Position numbers and translations under genes: made by a program | Source of the DNA: VXNE01 sp963664635 | GTDB lineage: Bacteria > Pseudomonadota > Gammaproteobacteria > Pseudomonadales > Azotimanducaceae | Direction of reading: 5' to 3' | Length of the DNA stretch: 64,000 nt | Assembly: GCA_963664635.1 (NCBI GenBank) | Contig: OY761542.1 | Location: 1,922,001 to 1,986,000, forward strand | The notes under the pieces: model-generated | Told to the model about the DNA's origin: nothing | What the model saw: the letters and a program-made list of their open reading frames with translations, nothing else | Databases searched by the model: none | Shown here: in pieces, positions 27,870 to 36,850 of the stretch | Position numbering within the stretch: the first letter of the stretch is position 1 | How the letters are laid out: every line of letters begins with the position of its first letter

Positions 27870-28676
27870 TTACTCGGACCGGGTCCGCAAGAGGTGCTCG
27901 AGTTCGGCGATCCGGGCCGCGGCTGCCTCGATCTCCCGGGCATGTTGCGTGGTCTCCGCCGCGCTTGCACGCAGGCGGTCCTCGGCCTCGACACGGGCGG
28001 CTTCCGCGGCGGCACGCCCGGCTTCCGCGGCGGCGCGCCCGGCTTCCGCGGCGGCACGCGCGGCCTGGTCCCTGCGGCGGTCGGCCATGGCCTCGACGAG
28101 GTCGGGCAGATACTCCTCCACGGCCGGATCGAAGAAACGCAACCGCTCGCCGTCGAGGCGCAGCTCGAGGGCGAGCGTGTCGCTATGGATCGAAGGACCG
28201 CCGGGCAGGATGGTGGCGGGTAGCGGCGCGTAGCTCCCGTCCAGGAGGCGATGGCCGGCCAGCGCTGGTTTCAGGTGGCGGCCGTGCGGATCGTGCAGCC
28301 AGTACTCCCCGACGCCGAGCGATGCGTAGAGCGCGCGCTTCGCGCCGAGGTCCGTGCGCCAGGTGCTCGGCGAGACGATTTCCAGGATGAAGTCCGGCAC
28401 GCCGCCCGGTTCCTCCCAGAGCTTGTAGGTATGGCGCATGTGATTGTCCGCGCCGAGGACCACGAATACGTCCGGGGCGATGCAGTTCTCGGGCTTGCCT
28501 TCCTCCAGATACACGAACAGGTCGCCGGACACGTAGATGTCGGCGCGGTCCCGGAAATGGGCCCGCAGCGCTTCGCGCGCATAGCAATACGCCTGCGCCT
28601 GATAGTCGGCGTCGGGCATCGGCGTGCCGTCCGTCTCCGGGTACCTAATCCCGCCGTGCGGGAGCGATTCCGCCAT
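27870..28676 (-). CDS. Uma2-family (DUF820) PD-(D/E)XK nuclease-like protein with coiled-coil tail
   Basis: 268 residues. The DUF820/Uma2 core is clear: CIAPDVFVVLG, PDFILEIVSPSTWRTD, KRALYASLGVGEYWLHDP, i.e. the conserved D, E and K-type positions of a restriction-endonuclease-like fold. The C-terminal 70 residues form an Ala/Glu/Arg heptad coil with the repeat RAAAEAG, encoded by tandem 21-bp repeats. The ATG at 28676 has a GGAGAG upstream; an ATG at 28775 is an alternative. Uma2 proteins are abundant and uncharacterised; many probably are decayed or regulatory nucleases. Confidence 0.82.
   Translation of the reverse strand: MAESLPHGGIRYPETDGTPMPDADYQAQAYCYAREALRAHFRDRADIYVSGDLFVYLEEGKPENCIAPDVFVVLGADNHMRHTYKLWEEPGGVPDFILEIVSPSTWRTDLGAKRALYASLGVGEYWLHDPHGRHLKPALAGHRLLDGSYAPLPATILPGGPSIHSDTLALELRLDGERLRFFDPAVEEYLPDLVEAMADRRRDQAARAAAEAGRAAAEAGRAAAEAARVEAEDRLRASAAETTQHAREIEAAAARIAELEHLLRTRSE
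27999..28061 (+). repeat. Three tandem 21-bp repeats encoding coiled-coil heptads
   Basis: Units at 27999, 28020 and 28041 (GGCTTCCGCGGCGGCACGCCC type), differing by one base or two. On the minus strand they encode the seven-residue unit RAAAEAG of the Uma2-family coil, so copy number changes alter the coil by two turns each time. Confidence 0.85.
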
Positions 28677-28917
28677 GTCCGGACTCTCCGGGAGAATGGG
28701 GCGACGTGGGTCGCGTTCGTCGGGACGGTAACACAGGCGTTGGTCGGCCGGAATCTGGACTGGAGTGGAGTCCATGGTGAAGCATCGCGACGGAACGCCA
28801 AAGGGACATCGCCCCTTGGGCGTGTGCGAGAAGCCGCCCGGCGTTCGTGCGAGCACCGCCCTTTCGGAAGGGAGCGGGCCCGGTCCCGTTGCCGCTCTCC
28901 GGCGTTCGGCGCGGTGG

Positions 28918-30261
28918 CTACACCAGCAGCCGGTACGGCGCCTCCAGGTACTCCCGCACCGTGGCCAGGAACTGCGCGGCTGGAGCTCCGTCGATCACCC
29001 GGTGGTCCCATGTCAGCGACAGGCGCATGCGCCGGCGCCTGACGGGGGTTTCGCCTTCCCATGACACCCCTTCGTAGATGCGCCCGACACCCAGAATGCC
29101 GGTCTGCGGCGCGTTCAGGATCGGCGTGAAGCCGTCCACGCCGTACATGCCGAGGGAGGTGACGGTGAACGTGCCCCCCTGCACGTCGTCCAGGCTCAAC
29201 GCGCCGGCGCGGGCGCGTTCGGCCAGCAGACTGGACTCCTGCGCGATGGTCTCGAGGTCCTTGCCCGCGGCGTGGTGGATGACCGGCACGACGAGCCCTT
29301 CGTCCAGGGCCACGGCCATCCCCATGTGCACCGCCTCGGAGCCCACGATGGCCCCGCCGATGAGCGCCGAGTTCATGCGCGGATGGCGCGGCAGGGCGCG
29401 CGCGGCGGCCAGCATGACGAGATCGGTGTAGCCGGGACGGACGCCCTGCGCCTCCCACTCGGCGACGAGTTGGGTGCGCAGCTTCACCGCGTCGTCCATC
29501 TCCACCTCCATGTCGAGGGTGAGCTGGGCGGAGTTGGCGAGGCTCGCGTGCATGCGTTCGGCAATGGTCTTGCGCATGCCCCGCAGGGGTTCCCCGGAGA
29601 CGGCCGGCGCCGGAGTGGCAGGCGCCGGGCGTTGCGCGGCCTGCTCGACGTCATCGCGCGTGATGCGCCCGCGCGGGCCCGTGCCCGGCACGCTCGCGAG
29701 ATCGACGCCGAGTTCGGTCGCGAGCTTGCGTGCCGCCGGGGACGCCGGCCGACGCGCCGCTTCCGCCGCTGCGGGAGCCGCCGGGGGCGCCGCCGCGGCC
29801 TGTTCGACGTCTTCCCGCGTGATGCGTCCCCGCGGTCCCGTCCCGTTGACCGCGGCAAGGTCGATGCCGAGTTCGCCGGCCAGCTTGCGGGCGGCCGGGG
29901 ACGCGGGACGGCGCTCTGCGGCGGCCGGTGCGGGCGGCGCCGGCGGCGGTTTGGCGGGCTCGACGCCGGGCACGTCCCCGGGCGCGCGCGTCGACGGCGT
30001 GGGCAGGTTCTCGGGGATGTCCTCGCCCGGTGCGTAGATGAGACCCACCACGTCGCCGGGTTCGAGCGTCTCGCCGGTGCGCACGAGATGCCTGACCGTC
30101 CCCCCGGTCTCCGCCTCGACGTCGAGATTGACCTTTTCCGTCTCCAGGCGGTACAGGAGCGCGCCGGGGGAGACGGTTGCGCCGTCGTCGACGTACCACT
30201 CGTCGACGATGCCCTCGGTCATCGTCATCCCGACCTTGACCAGATAGATTTCAGAGGGCAT
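28918..30261 (-). CDS. acoC: Dihydrolipoamide acyltransferase E2 of an acetoin/2-oxo-acid dehydrogenase complex
   Basis: 447 residues. One lipoyl domain with lipoyl Lys43 (ETEKVNLDVEAE), a Pro/Ala linker, then two peripheral-subunit-binding domains at about 118-154 and 171-207 that are nearly the same (RRPASPAARKLAxELG, TGPRGRITRxDVEQAA). The catalytic acyltransferase domain ends with TWDHRVIDGAPAAQFL (active His). The neighbours acoX, acoB and acoA suggest an acetoin dehydrogenase rather than pyruvate dehydrogenase. Two binding domains per chain is unusual. It overlaps acoX by 11 nt. No E3 gene lies in the window. Confidence 0.88.
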   Translation of the reverse strand: MPSEIYLVKVGMTMTEGIVDEWYVDDGATVSPGALLYRLETEKVNLDVEAETGGTVRHLVRTGETLEPGDVVGLIYAPGEDIPENLPTPSTRAPGDVPGVEPAKPPPAPPAPAAAERRPASPAARKLAGELGIDLAAVNGTGPRGRITREDVEQAAAAPPAAPAAAEAARRPASPAARKLATELGVDLASVPGTGPRGRITRDDVEQAAQRPAPATPAPAVSGEPLRGMRKTIAERMHASLANSAQLTLDMEVEMDDAVKLRTQLVAEWEAQGVRPGYTDLVMLAAARALPRHPRMNSALIGGAIVGSEAVHMGMAVALDEGLVVPVIHHAAGKDLETIAQESSLLAERARAGALSLDDVQGGTFTVTSLGMYGVDGFTPILNAPQTGILGVGRIYEGVSWEGETPVRRRRMRLSLTWDHRVIDGAPAAQFLATVREYLEAPYRLLV

Positions 30262-31270
30262 CGCGTGTCTCCCGGGTGTGAACGGCGTGCACCACGCCGA
30301 GTGTCGCGCCGGCGCGCAGGACCTGGTCGACGTCGATGACGCGGGGACCGTCCCTGCGCACCTCCATCGTGGCCCGCTGTCCGCGCGCCAGGGTCCGCTC
30401 CCGCTCGCCGTCGAAGGCGAGTACGCCCGGTCCCTCCAGGGTGATGCGGTCGCCGAACGGCACGCGGCCGACGGAGGCGACGCCGAAGTCCTGGAACATG
30501 CCGGGCGCGATCGGTGCGCGCACCCGTTGCACGGCCGGCCGCGTCGATGCCGCGAAACGGACCACGGCGCCCATGTCCTCGGCGCCGGACACGGGGGACA
30601 GGAGCCCGCCGACGGAGGTCAGGCCCACCGCGGCGGGCGTGGCGGTTGCGAGCACGGCGAGCACCAGCCGCTCGCAGTCGAGCAGGGCGCGCGCGCCGAC
30701 GAAGCGGTCGTTGGTTGCCGCCGCGTCGATGAGCGCGATGTCGTCGTCCTCGCCGGCGACGCGGACATGAATGACCTTGGCGTGGCGGGACACCTCGGCG
30801 AGCGCGACCCGGCCCGACGCCACGGCGGCGGCGGCCATGCCGGCGAGGGTCCCTTCCACGATGCGCGGAAAGACGTTGTTGGTGCCGGTCGAGAGCGGTA
30901 TCAGCGGCGCGTCGAGCCAGCCTCTGGCGAACGCGCGGTTCGTCCCGTCGCCGCCGAGCGTGATCACGGCGCCGCAATCCACGGCGCGCATCTCGACGGC
31001 GGCGCGGGTCGTGTCGTCGGCGCGGCCCGTGTTCGTCCGCGCGACGGCCGTCCCGTCCACGCCGGCGGCCTCGAGCCCGCCGCGCGCGATGCCGTGGGAG
31101 TCGTCGAAGTAGACCACGTCCGGCTCGCCCAGCGCGCCGATACCGGCCAGGCACCGCGTGACGATGGCGCGTTTCTCCTGGTTGTCGAACACGGACGCCC
31201 GCGCCACCAGGCGCCGGATGTCCTTACCCGAAGCCGGGTTGGCGAGAATGCCGACCGGGCGCGGGGTCAT
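30251..31270 (-). CDS. acoX: NAD-kinase-like acetoin catabolism protein AcoX
   Basis: 339 residues with the ATP-NAD-kinase-like fold: VGILANPASGKDIRRLVARAS, the GGDGT motif at 106-110 (ITLGGDGTNRAFARGW), PLSTGTNNVFP, and a C-terminal beta-domain. AcoX is a conserved companion of acetoin dehydrogenase of unclear function. The gene is coupled to acoB (4-nt overlap) and to acoC (11 nt). The ATG at 31270 is the only start that fits the family N-terminus. Confidence 0.85.
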   Translation of the reverse strand: MTPRPVGILANPASGKDIRRLVARASVFDNQEKRAIVTRCLAGIGALGEPDVVYFDDSHGIARGGLEAAGVDGTAVARTNTGRADDTTRAAVEMRAVDCGAVITLGGDGTNRAFARGWLDAPLIPLSTGTNNVFPRIVEGTLAGMAAAAVASGRVALAEVSRHAKVIHVRVAGEDDDIALIDAAATNDRFVGARALLDCERLVLAVLATATPAAVGLTSVGGLLSPVSGAEDMGAVVRFAASTRPAVQRVRAPIAPGMFQDFGVASVGRVPFGDRITLEGPGVLAFDGERERTLARGQRATMEVRRDGPRVIDVDQVLRAGATLGVVHAVHTRETRDAL

Positions 31271-32271
31271 GCGCCCAGGAGGGCTCGCACTTCCGCGACG
31301 ATCTTCGCGGCGTTGGGAATGTAGCTCTGCTCGAGCGCCGGGCTGAACGGAACGGGCGAGAACGGTGCGCCGACCCGGGCCACGGGGGCGTCGAGGTAGT
31401 CGAACGCATGCTCCTGGATCTGCGCGGCGATCTCGCCGCCCATGCCGGCGAAGCGCACGGCCTCGTGCACCACCGCCGCGCGCTGTGTCTTCCGCACGGA
31501 CGCGATCACGGTGTCGGTGTCGAGGGGCTGCAGCGAGCGCAGGTCGATCACCTCGACGTCGATGCCGTCCGCGGCGAGTTCTTCGGCCGCCTTCAGGCTC
31601 TCGTGGACCATCCGGCTGTAGGTGACGATGGTGAAGTTCGTGCCTTCCCGCACCACCTTGGCCTCGCCGATCGGAATCTCGTACGGCTCTTCCGGAACGG
31701 GCCCCTTCATGCCGAGGGACATCTTGTTGAGCGCCACGAAAACCGGGTTGTCGTCCCGCGCCGCGCCGATGATGAGGCCCTTCGCGTCGTAGGGCGTCGA
31801 CGGCATGACGACCTTGAGACCCGGCAGGTGGCAGAGCCACACCTCGAGGCTCTGGGAATGCTGGGCGGCCATGCTGATGCCCGCCCCCGACATCGTAAGG
31901 ACCGTGATGGGCAGCTTCGCGGAACCGCCGAACATGTAGCGCATCTTGGCCATCTGGTTGGCGATCTCGTCCATGCACTCCCCCATGAAGTCCATGAACA
32001 TGATGTCGATCACCGGACGCAGGCCGGTGGCGGCGGCCCCGACGCCGAGGCCGACGATGCCTTCCTCGCTGATCGGCGTGTCCACCACGCGTTGCGCGCC
32101 GAACTCTTCGAGCAGGCCCCGGTAGTACCCGAACACGCTGCCGGCGCCGGCGACGTCTTCGCCAGCCACGAAGGCGGTCGGCTGTTCGGTGAGGACCGTG
32201 CGCACGGCCTCGTTGATGGCGGCGACGTAGCGCAGTTCCCGGGTCGCTGGATTCGCTTGTGCTTCGGCCAT
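31267..32271 (-). CDS. acoB: Acetoin/2-oxo-acid dehydrogenase E1 beta subunit
   Basis: 334 residues of transketolase-like pyrimidine-binding domain: RYVAAINEAVRTVLTE, FVAGEDVAGAGSVFGYYRGL (conserved TPP-activating Glu region), DTPISEEGIVGLGVGAA and SRMVHESLKAAEELAADGI in the C-terminal domain. It forms the E1 heterotetramer with acoA, which it follows by 15 nt. Pyruvate-dehydrogenase-like E1 beta cannot be excluded from the sequence alone; the acoX neighbour argues for acetoin. Confidence 0.87.
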   Translation of the reverse strand: MAEAQANPATRELRYVAAINEAVRTVLTEQPTAFVAGEDVAGAGSVFGYYRGLLEEFGAQRVVDTPISEEGIVGLGVGAAATGLRPVIDIMFMDFMGECMDEIANQMAKMRYMFGGSAKLPITVLTMSGAGISMAAQHSQSLEVWLCHLPGLKVVMPSTPYDAKGLIIGAARDDNPVFVALNKMSLGMKGPVPEEPYEIPIGEAKVVREGTNFTIVTYSRMVHESLKAAEELAADGIDVEVIDLRSLQPLDTDTVIASVRKTQRAAVVHEAVRFAGMGGEIAAQIQEHAFDYLDAPVARVGAPFSPVPFSPALEQSYIPNAAKIVAEVRALLGA

Positions 32272-32286
32272 GTCGGTTGCTCCCCG

Positions 32287-33258
32287 TTATGCGTAAACGT
32301 CATCGAGCAGGACGGAAGGGTCCGGCAGGGGACTCGCTTCGGCGAACGCGATGCCGGCCCGCACGCCGGCCAGAGTCTCGTCGTGGACGGCCCGTGCGGC
32401 GTCCGCGTCCAGGATCTCGAGTTCCGCGAGGCGCGCCTCGAACAGGGTAATCGGATCGCGCTTCTGCCACACGGCGAGTTCCTCGTCGGTCCGGTAGGAC
32501 AACCCCATGCCGCGCACGCCGACGTGGTCGAAGAACCGGTAGGTCTTGCATTCGAGCAGCGTCGGGCCCTCGCCGGCGCGGGCCCGGCGGATCGCCTCGC
32601 CGGCCGCCTCGTAGACCGCCACGGCGTCCATGCCGTCGATGACGACCCCCGGCATGCCGTAGCCGGGCGCCCGGTCGGCGACATCCACGATGGCCTGGTG
32701 CTGGGCCTGCGGGGTGTACTCGCCGAAGCCGTTGTTCTCGCAGACGAAGAGCATCGGCAGCTTGTAGAGGGCGGCCATGTTCGCCGCTTCGTGAAACGAC
32801 CCCTCGTTGCTCGCGCCGTCGCCGAAGAACGTGGCGGCGACGTGGCCGTCGCCCTGCGTCTTGCACGAGAACGCCGCGCCGACGGCGATCGGCGGCCCGG
32901 CGCCGACGATGCCGTTCGCCCCGAGCATGCCGAGGTCCATGTTCGAGATGTGCATGCTGCCGCCCTTGCCCTTGCAGTAGCCGGTCGCGCGTCCGAAGAG
33001 TTCGGCGAACATCGGGCCGAACTCGCCGCCCTTGGCGATGAGGTGGCCGTGGCCGCGGTGCGTGCTGGTGATCCAGTCCCGGTCCGACAGGTGCGTCATG
33101 ACGCCGGCCGCGACCGCCTCCTGGCCCACGTAGAGGTGCAGCGCACCGGGGATCTTGCCGTCCTCGGCGAGCTTGCCGGCCTGTTGCTCGAAGATGCGGA
33201 TGCGCACCATCCGGCGGTGCATGTCGAGCAGGACGTCGTCGCTGGGTTGTACTGTCAC
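32287..33258 (-). CDS. acoA: Acetoin/2-oxo-acid dehydrogenase E1 alpha subunit
   Basis: 323 residues. TPP-binding motif GDGAS starts at 146 (FFGDGASNEGSFHEAANMA) and ends with the conserved Asn in LFVCENNGFGEYTP. STHRGHGHLIAKG and KGGSMHISN are typical of E1 alpha of acetoin and pyruvate dehydrogenases. Cleaves acetoin (or decarboxylates a 2-oxo-acid) with acoB. Starts 48 nt after the imine-reductase-like gene on the same strand. Confidence 0.88.
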   Translation of the reverse strand: MTVQPSDDVLLDMHRRMVRIRIFEQQAGKLAEDGKIPGALHLYVGQEAVAAGVMTHLSDRDWITSTHRGHGHLIAKGGEFGPMFAELFGRATGYCKGKGGSMHISNMDLGMLGANGIVGAGPPIAVGAAFSCKTQGDGHVAATFFGDGASNEGSFHEAANMAALYKLPMLFVCENNGFGEYTPQAQHQAIVDVADRAPGYGMPGVVIDGMDAVAVYEAAGEAIRRARAGEGPTLLECKTYRFFDHVGVRGMGLSYRTDEELAVWQKRDPITLFEARLAELEILDADAARAVHDETLAGVRAGIAFAEASPLPDPSVLLDDVYA

Positions 33259-33306
33259 GATTGGTTGTTCCTCCGATTCTGCACTGTGTTGCGGAGCGCT
33301 AGTGCA

Positions 33307-34173
33307 TTATGCGGCCCGCAGGATCCTGACGAGGGCCGAGATGTCCTGGTCCCCGTAGCCGCGCTCGATCGCCCGCTGCAACAGGATTTCGATGCCTTCA
33401 AGCACGGCGACTCCCGGCGTGCCCCGGTGCTCATCGGCGACCAGGCCATCCATGATCGCCGACCAGGTCGCGACGGACGCCTCCGTTTCCTCGAAGTTGT
33501 CCGCGGCGATGCAGCGCGCGTTGTGTCGCAGCTGACCGCCCAGGGCCGTGGCGACGCTGTCGATCGAGGCTTCTGCATAGGCCTCGACGTCCAGTCCCGC
33601 CTTCTGCACCATGTTTGCCCCGTGGACGAGGCCCAGGGAGGTGGCTAGTGCGAACAGCACGTTGGCCTGTTCGAGCACCGCCCCGGCGACCAGGTTCTCG
33701 CCGAGATATCGGCTTGCGCCCCCGAGGCACAGCACCACGTCGCTGATCGCCTCCCAGTCCCGTGCGTTGCCGGCCACGAACAGCGCGCAGTCCGGCTTGC
33801 CGATACCTTGCGGAAAGGCGCCGATGAATCCGTCGAGGTACGTGGCGCCCCGCTCTGCCGCCCACTCCGCCATGTCCCGCGCTTCCGCCGGGGACGCGCT
33901 GGTGAGCTGGAGCAGTGTCTTCCCTGACAGGTCGCCGCAGTCGGCCAGCAACTCGTACGTATTGTCGTACGTACCGACACAGATCACGATCAGGTCGCAG
34001 GCCGCGATGCCCGCTGCGACCCCGTCCGCCGGCACGGCCCCGGCCTCCAGGAGCGGCGCGGCTTTGGACGCCGTGCGGTTCCACACGGTCAGGCGATAAC
34101 CCCCGGCGAGGAGCGTCCGCGCGAGCGCGGATCCCATGCGCCCGAGCCCGATCACCATCACGTTCTTGCTCAT
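33307..34173 (-). CDS. NAD(P)-dependent oxidoreductase of the beta-hydroxyacid dehydrogenase/imine reductase type
   Basis: 288 residues. Rossmann motif GLGRMGSALARTLLAGG (9-25), NRTASKAAPLLEAGA, ICVGTYDNTYELL and a helical C-terminal dimerisation domain (GANMVQKAGLDVEAYAE). The C-terminal domain looks like that of imine reductases/reductive aminases; the Lys of classical beta-hydroxyacid dehydrogenases is not obvious. The ATG at 34173 is used. It lies upstream of acoA on the same strand and may be part of the same transcript. Confidence 0.78.
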   Translation of the reverse strand: MSKNVMVIGLGRMGSALARTLLAGGYRLTVWNRTASKAAPLLEAGAVPADGVAAGIAACDLIVICVGTYDNTYELLADCGDLSGKTLLQLTSASPAEARDMAEWAAERGATYLDGFIGAFPQGIGKPDCALFVAGNARDWEAISDVVLCLGGASRYLGENLVAGAVLEQANVLFALATSLGLVHGANMVQKAGLDVEAYAEASIDSVATALGGQLRHNARCIAADNFEETEASVATWSAIMDGLVADEHRGTPGVAVLEGIEILLQRAIERGYGDQDISALVRILRAA

Positions 34174-34214
34174 TGGCTTGTCTCGCAAGCAGCCGGGGCC
34201 GCGGGGGCGACTCC

Positions 34215-36293
34215 CTACGCTGGCCGCACGGTCACTTCCTCCGTCGCGGTGCGGCCACCCTCGACGAGCAGGGCGATCCCGCCCTCGGTCAGGCCGTCAT
34301 CGGTGGCGGACAGTTCGATGTCGTCGTCCACGCGCCCGACGATCGCCTCGCCGCGTACGGAAAGTTCGAACCGGTACGTGCGGTACAGCTCGAACGTCGC
34401 GTTTGCTTCGGCCAGGACCGTCGTGCCGTCGAGTTCGCGCACGAGCTGCAGCTTCTGCCCGTCGGTCAGCACGAGGGCGTAGTAGCGCCGCATGCCCTGC
34501 GCACGCGCCGCGAGACCCGTGCGCTTGACCATGTGGGGCGTCACGTCCGCGGACACGACGTAGTCGGTCCATTCGCGGCTGCCGTAGAGAAACAGGCCGG
34601 TACCCCGGTCCTGGATGATGCGGAAGCTCTCGGGCCAGCGGCGGTGTGCGTGATCGACGCCGTTCACCCAGGCGCGATGCCACATTTCGCCGCCCTTGCG
34701 CCGCAGGGTCACGTCGGGTGCTCCGCTCCAGGTGAGGCGGTCGAGAAACAGCGCGCCGCCGGTCTTCGCGCGCACGATCTGCAGGCCCACCGAGGCGATC
34801 GGATGTCCCCCGGTGTCGGGGACGCGCCAGGTGAGGTCGGCGGTCGCCCCTGGCTCGATCTCCGTGACCGGGGCGCGCAGGGTGACCAGTTCGTCGTCGG
34901 CGTCGTAGACGCGGATGCACAGGGCGGTCTGGACGGCGTCCTCCGCGTCCGCCCGCAACGCGACGGAGGCTTGGACTGTCTGGCCCGGATTGAGCGTGGG
35001 ACTGGCCATGAGCCCGTAGCCGCGCTGCTCGAAGTAGCGCGCGGTCTCCCGGGACTCGACGAACGTCCCGGTGGTGGCGCGCGCCGTCTCGCCATCGGCA
35101 AGTGCGTTGAAGTGGATGGCGAGGCAGGGCGTGCCGTCCGGCGCCGGGCCCTGCCGCACCAGGCAACCGTGGCCGCGGAAGCCCTGCACCGATCCCGGAT
35201 AGCTGAAGTGGAACCTTGCCCCGTCCTTGGGCGGCGCGTAGGGCGTGTCCGCCAAGCGGTGTCCGACCGCGGTGATCCGCATGGCTTCCGCCGCCGCGTC
35301 GCTGATGCCGCGGCCGCTGTCGGCGCTCGGCAGGTAGCAGATGTCGGCGACCGGGCCGCGCCAGTCGACGTTGCCCTCGAGCCCGTCGATGCCGCCGCGG
35401 ATACCGAGCAGGCAGCCGAGGTTGCCGGAGTTGCAGTCCGTGTCCCAGCCCGCGGTGTTGACGATCTTCATCGATTCCCGGAAATCGCCGGCGCCGTGCA
35501 GGAGCGCGTGGATGATGAGCCCGTGGTTCGGCACCATGTGGCAGTTGCCGCCGTAGCGGTCGTAGCCGTACTGGTCCTTGATGGCGGCGAAGGTGGCGCG
35601 CCAGTCGTTGCCGTGTTTCGCGTGCCAGTCGCGGATGTCGGCGATCATGCGGTAGAGGACGCTGTTGCCGGGAACATGGGCGACGCCGACATCGATCAGC
35701 GCGTCGATGTCGTCTTCGACGAACGCCTGCGCCTCCATCGCCGCGAGGATCTGCGCTCCGTACACGGCCTCGCCGTCGTGGGACACGGTCGCGGCCCGGC
35801 GGGCGAATTCGGCGGCACGCTCGGGGTCGCCCGGCGACACCATCGCCCAGCCGTCGATGAAGATCTGGGCGCCGATCTGCTCCGCGACGACCTTGCCGTT
35901 CAGCGCCATCGAACCTGAGCGCGGCGCCTCGACACCGCCGCGCAGCCGCAGGTAGGCGGTGTGCTCGGTGGAGTTGCCGAGTCCGCCCCACCACAGGACG
36001 GTGCGGTTCTCGATGAGGTAGTTGAGCCAGGTCTGGCCGATCTGCGCGGGGGTCAGCTCGGGGTCGCAGCCGTAGTCCTCCAGGGCGCGTACGAACGTGA
36101 ACGTGCCGCTGATGTCGTCGTCGGTGACGATCAGGGGTACGCCGACCTTGTCGTGGACGTAGTAGTCGATTTCGCCGAGTTCTTCCTCGATGCGCCGATT
36201 CGTCCAGCCTTCGAACGGGCGCCCGAGGTAGACGCCCACGATCTTGCCAAGCACGCCCGCGTAGACGCGCTCCTCGTAGTCTTGGGGTAGCAT
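34215..36293 (-). CDS. ADP-ribosylglycohydrolase family protein with C-terminal extension
   Basis: 692 residues from the ATG at 36293. The DraG/ARH fold fills the first 350 residues: YAGVLGKIVGVYLGRPFEG, the metal motif TDDDISGT (Thr57-Asp58-Asp59-Asp60) and AGWDTDCNSGNLGCLLG, whose Asp residues bind the second Mg. The C-terminal 300 residues are beta-rich and probably carbohydrate- or protein-binding; they have no obvious family. Expected reaction: removal of ADP-ribose from a target or hydrolysis of a ribosyl nucleoside. No ADP-ribosyltransferase is seen nearby. Shares a 40-nt divergent promoter space with the MaoC gene. Confidence 0.85.
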   Translation of the reverse strand: MLPQDYEERVYAGVLGKIVGVYLGRPFEGWTNRRIEEELGEIDYYVHDKVGVPLIVTDDDISGTFTFVRALEDYGCDPELTPAQIGQTWLNYLIENRTVLWWGGLGNSTEHTAYLRLRGGVEAPRSGSMALNGKVVAEQIGAQIFIDGWAMVSPGDPERAAEFARRAATVSHDGEAVYGAQILAAMEAQAFVEDDIDALIDVGVAHVPGNSVLYRMIADIRDWHAKHGNDWRATFAAIKDQYGYDRYGGNCHMVPNHGLIIHALLHGAGDFRESMKIVNTAGWDTDCNSGNLGCLLGIRGGIDGLEGNVDWRGPVADICYLPSADSGRGISDAAAEAMRITAVGHRLADTPYAPPKDGARFHFSYPGSVQGFRGHGCLVRQGPAPDGTPCLAIHFNALADGETARATTGTFVESRETARYFEQRGYGLMASPTLNPGQTVQASVALRADAEDAVQTALCIRVYDADDELVTLRAPVTEIEPGATADLTWRVPDTGGHPIASVGLQIVRAKTGGALFLDRLTWSGAPDVTLRRKGGEMWHRAWVNGVDHAHRRWPESFRIIQDRGTGLFLYGSREWTDYVVSADVTPHMVKRTGLAARAQGMRRYYALVLTDGQKLQLVRELDGTTVLAEANATFELYRTYRFELSVRGEAIVGRVDDDIELSATDDGLTEGGIALLVEGGRTATEEVTVRPA

Positions 36294-36333
36294 CCGGGCG
36301 AGCCTAACCGAAGCGGCAATGAAAGGGGAGATC

Positions 36334-36804
36334 ATGAGCGACCACCTGCAGCAGGCCTACGAAACCATGACCGCGCGCATCGGCCGGGCCGACCCGCCCA
36401 CCGACTGGTTCGAGATCGACCAGCAGCGCATCGACGACTTCGCCGACGTCACGATGGACGACCAGTGGATCCACGTGGACGTCGAGCGGGCCAAGGCGGG
36501 GCCTTTCGGGGCGCCCATCGCGCACGGGCACCTGACGCTATCCATCATGGGCCACCTGCCGCGCTCGCATGTCGTCGAGGGGCCGCGGCTCGAGGGTCAG
36601 AAGCTCGGCATCAACTACGGCTTCAACCGCGTCCGGTTCCCGTCGCCGGTACCGGTGGGATCGCGGGTGCGCATGCAGAGCACGCTGAAGAGCGTCGAGA
36701 TCAAGGGCGGCATGCTCGAGGTGATGAACGAGGTGGTCGTCGAGGTGGAAGGCCAGGACAAACCCTGCTGCGTCGCCGAAAGCCTCGGGCGGCTGGTGTT
36801 CTAA
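36334..36804 (+). CDS. MaoC-family acyl dehydratase
   Basis: 156 residues with a hot-dog fold: DWFEIDQQRIDDFADVTMDD at the front and the hydratase-2 motif DDQWIHVDVERA...GPFGAPIAHGHLTLS (Asp/His catalytic pair). The ATG at 36334 is preferred to 36319, since the GGGGAG at 36323-36328 is then well placed. Likely hydrates an enoyl-CoA; matches the fatty-acyl theme of the window. Confidence 0.87.
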   Translation: MSDHLQQAYETMTARIGRADPPTDWFEIDQQRIDDFADVTMDDQWIHVDVERAKAGPFGAPIAHGHLTLSIMGHLPRSHVVEGPRLEGQKLGINYGFNRVRFPSPVPVGSRVRMQSTLKSVEIKGGMLEVMNEVVVEVEGQDKPCCVAESLGRLVF

Positions 36805-36809
36805 AGGCG

Positions 36810-36832
36810 CGGGCGACCGCGAAGGTCGCCCG
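36810..36832. terminator. Hairpin between convergent genes, probable bidirectional terminator
   Basis: CGGGCGACC, a 5-nt loop GCGAA, then GGTCGCCCG: a perfect 9-bp stem 5 nt after the MaoC stop and 18 nt from the SDR stop on the other strand. No U-run follows in either direction, so it is only terminator-like. Confidence 0.5.
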
Positions 36833-36850
36833 GGAGTTCGCCCGCGGGCG

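Noticed and set aside
28677..28917. Small genes or an RNA in the gap between the Uma2 and acoC genes
   Set aside because: Only weak 5-bp stems and no frame with coding character were seen.
30251..31270. Housekeeping NAD kinase
   Set aside because: The GGDGT motif is there, but the gene is locked between E1 and E2 subunit genes as acoX is; the length and C-terminal part also fit AcoX.
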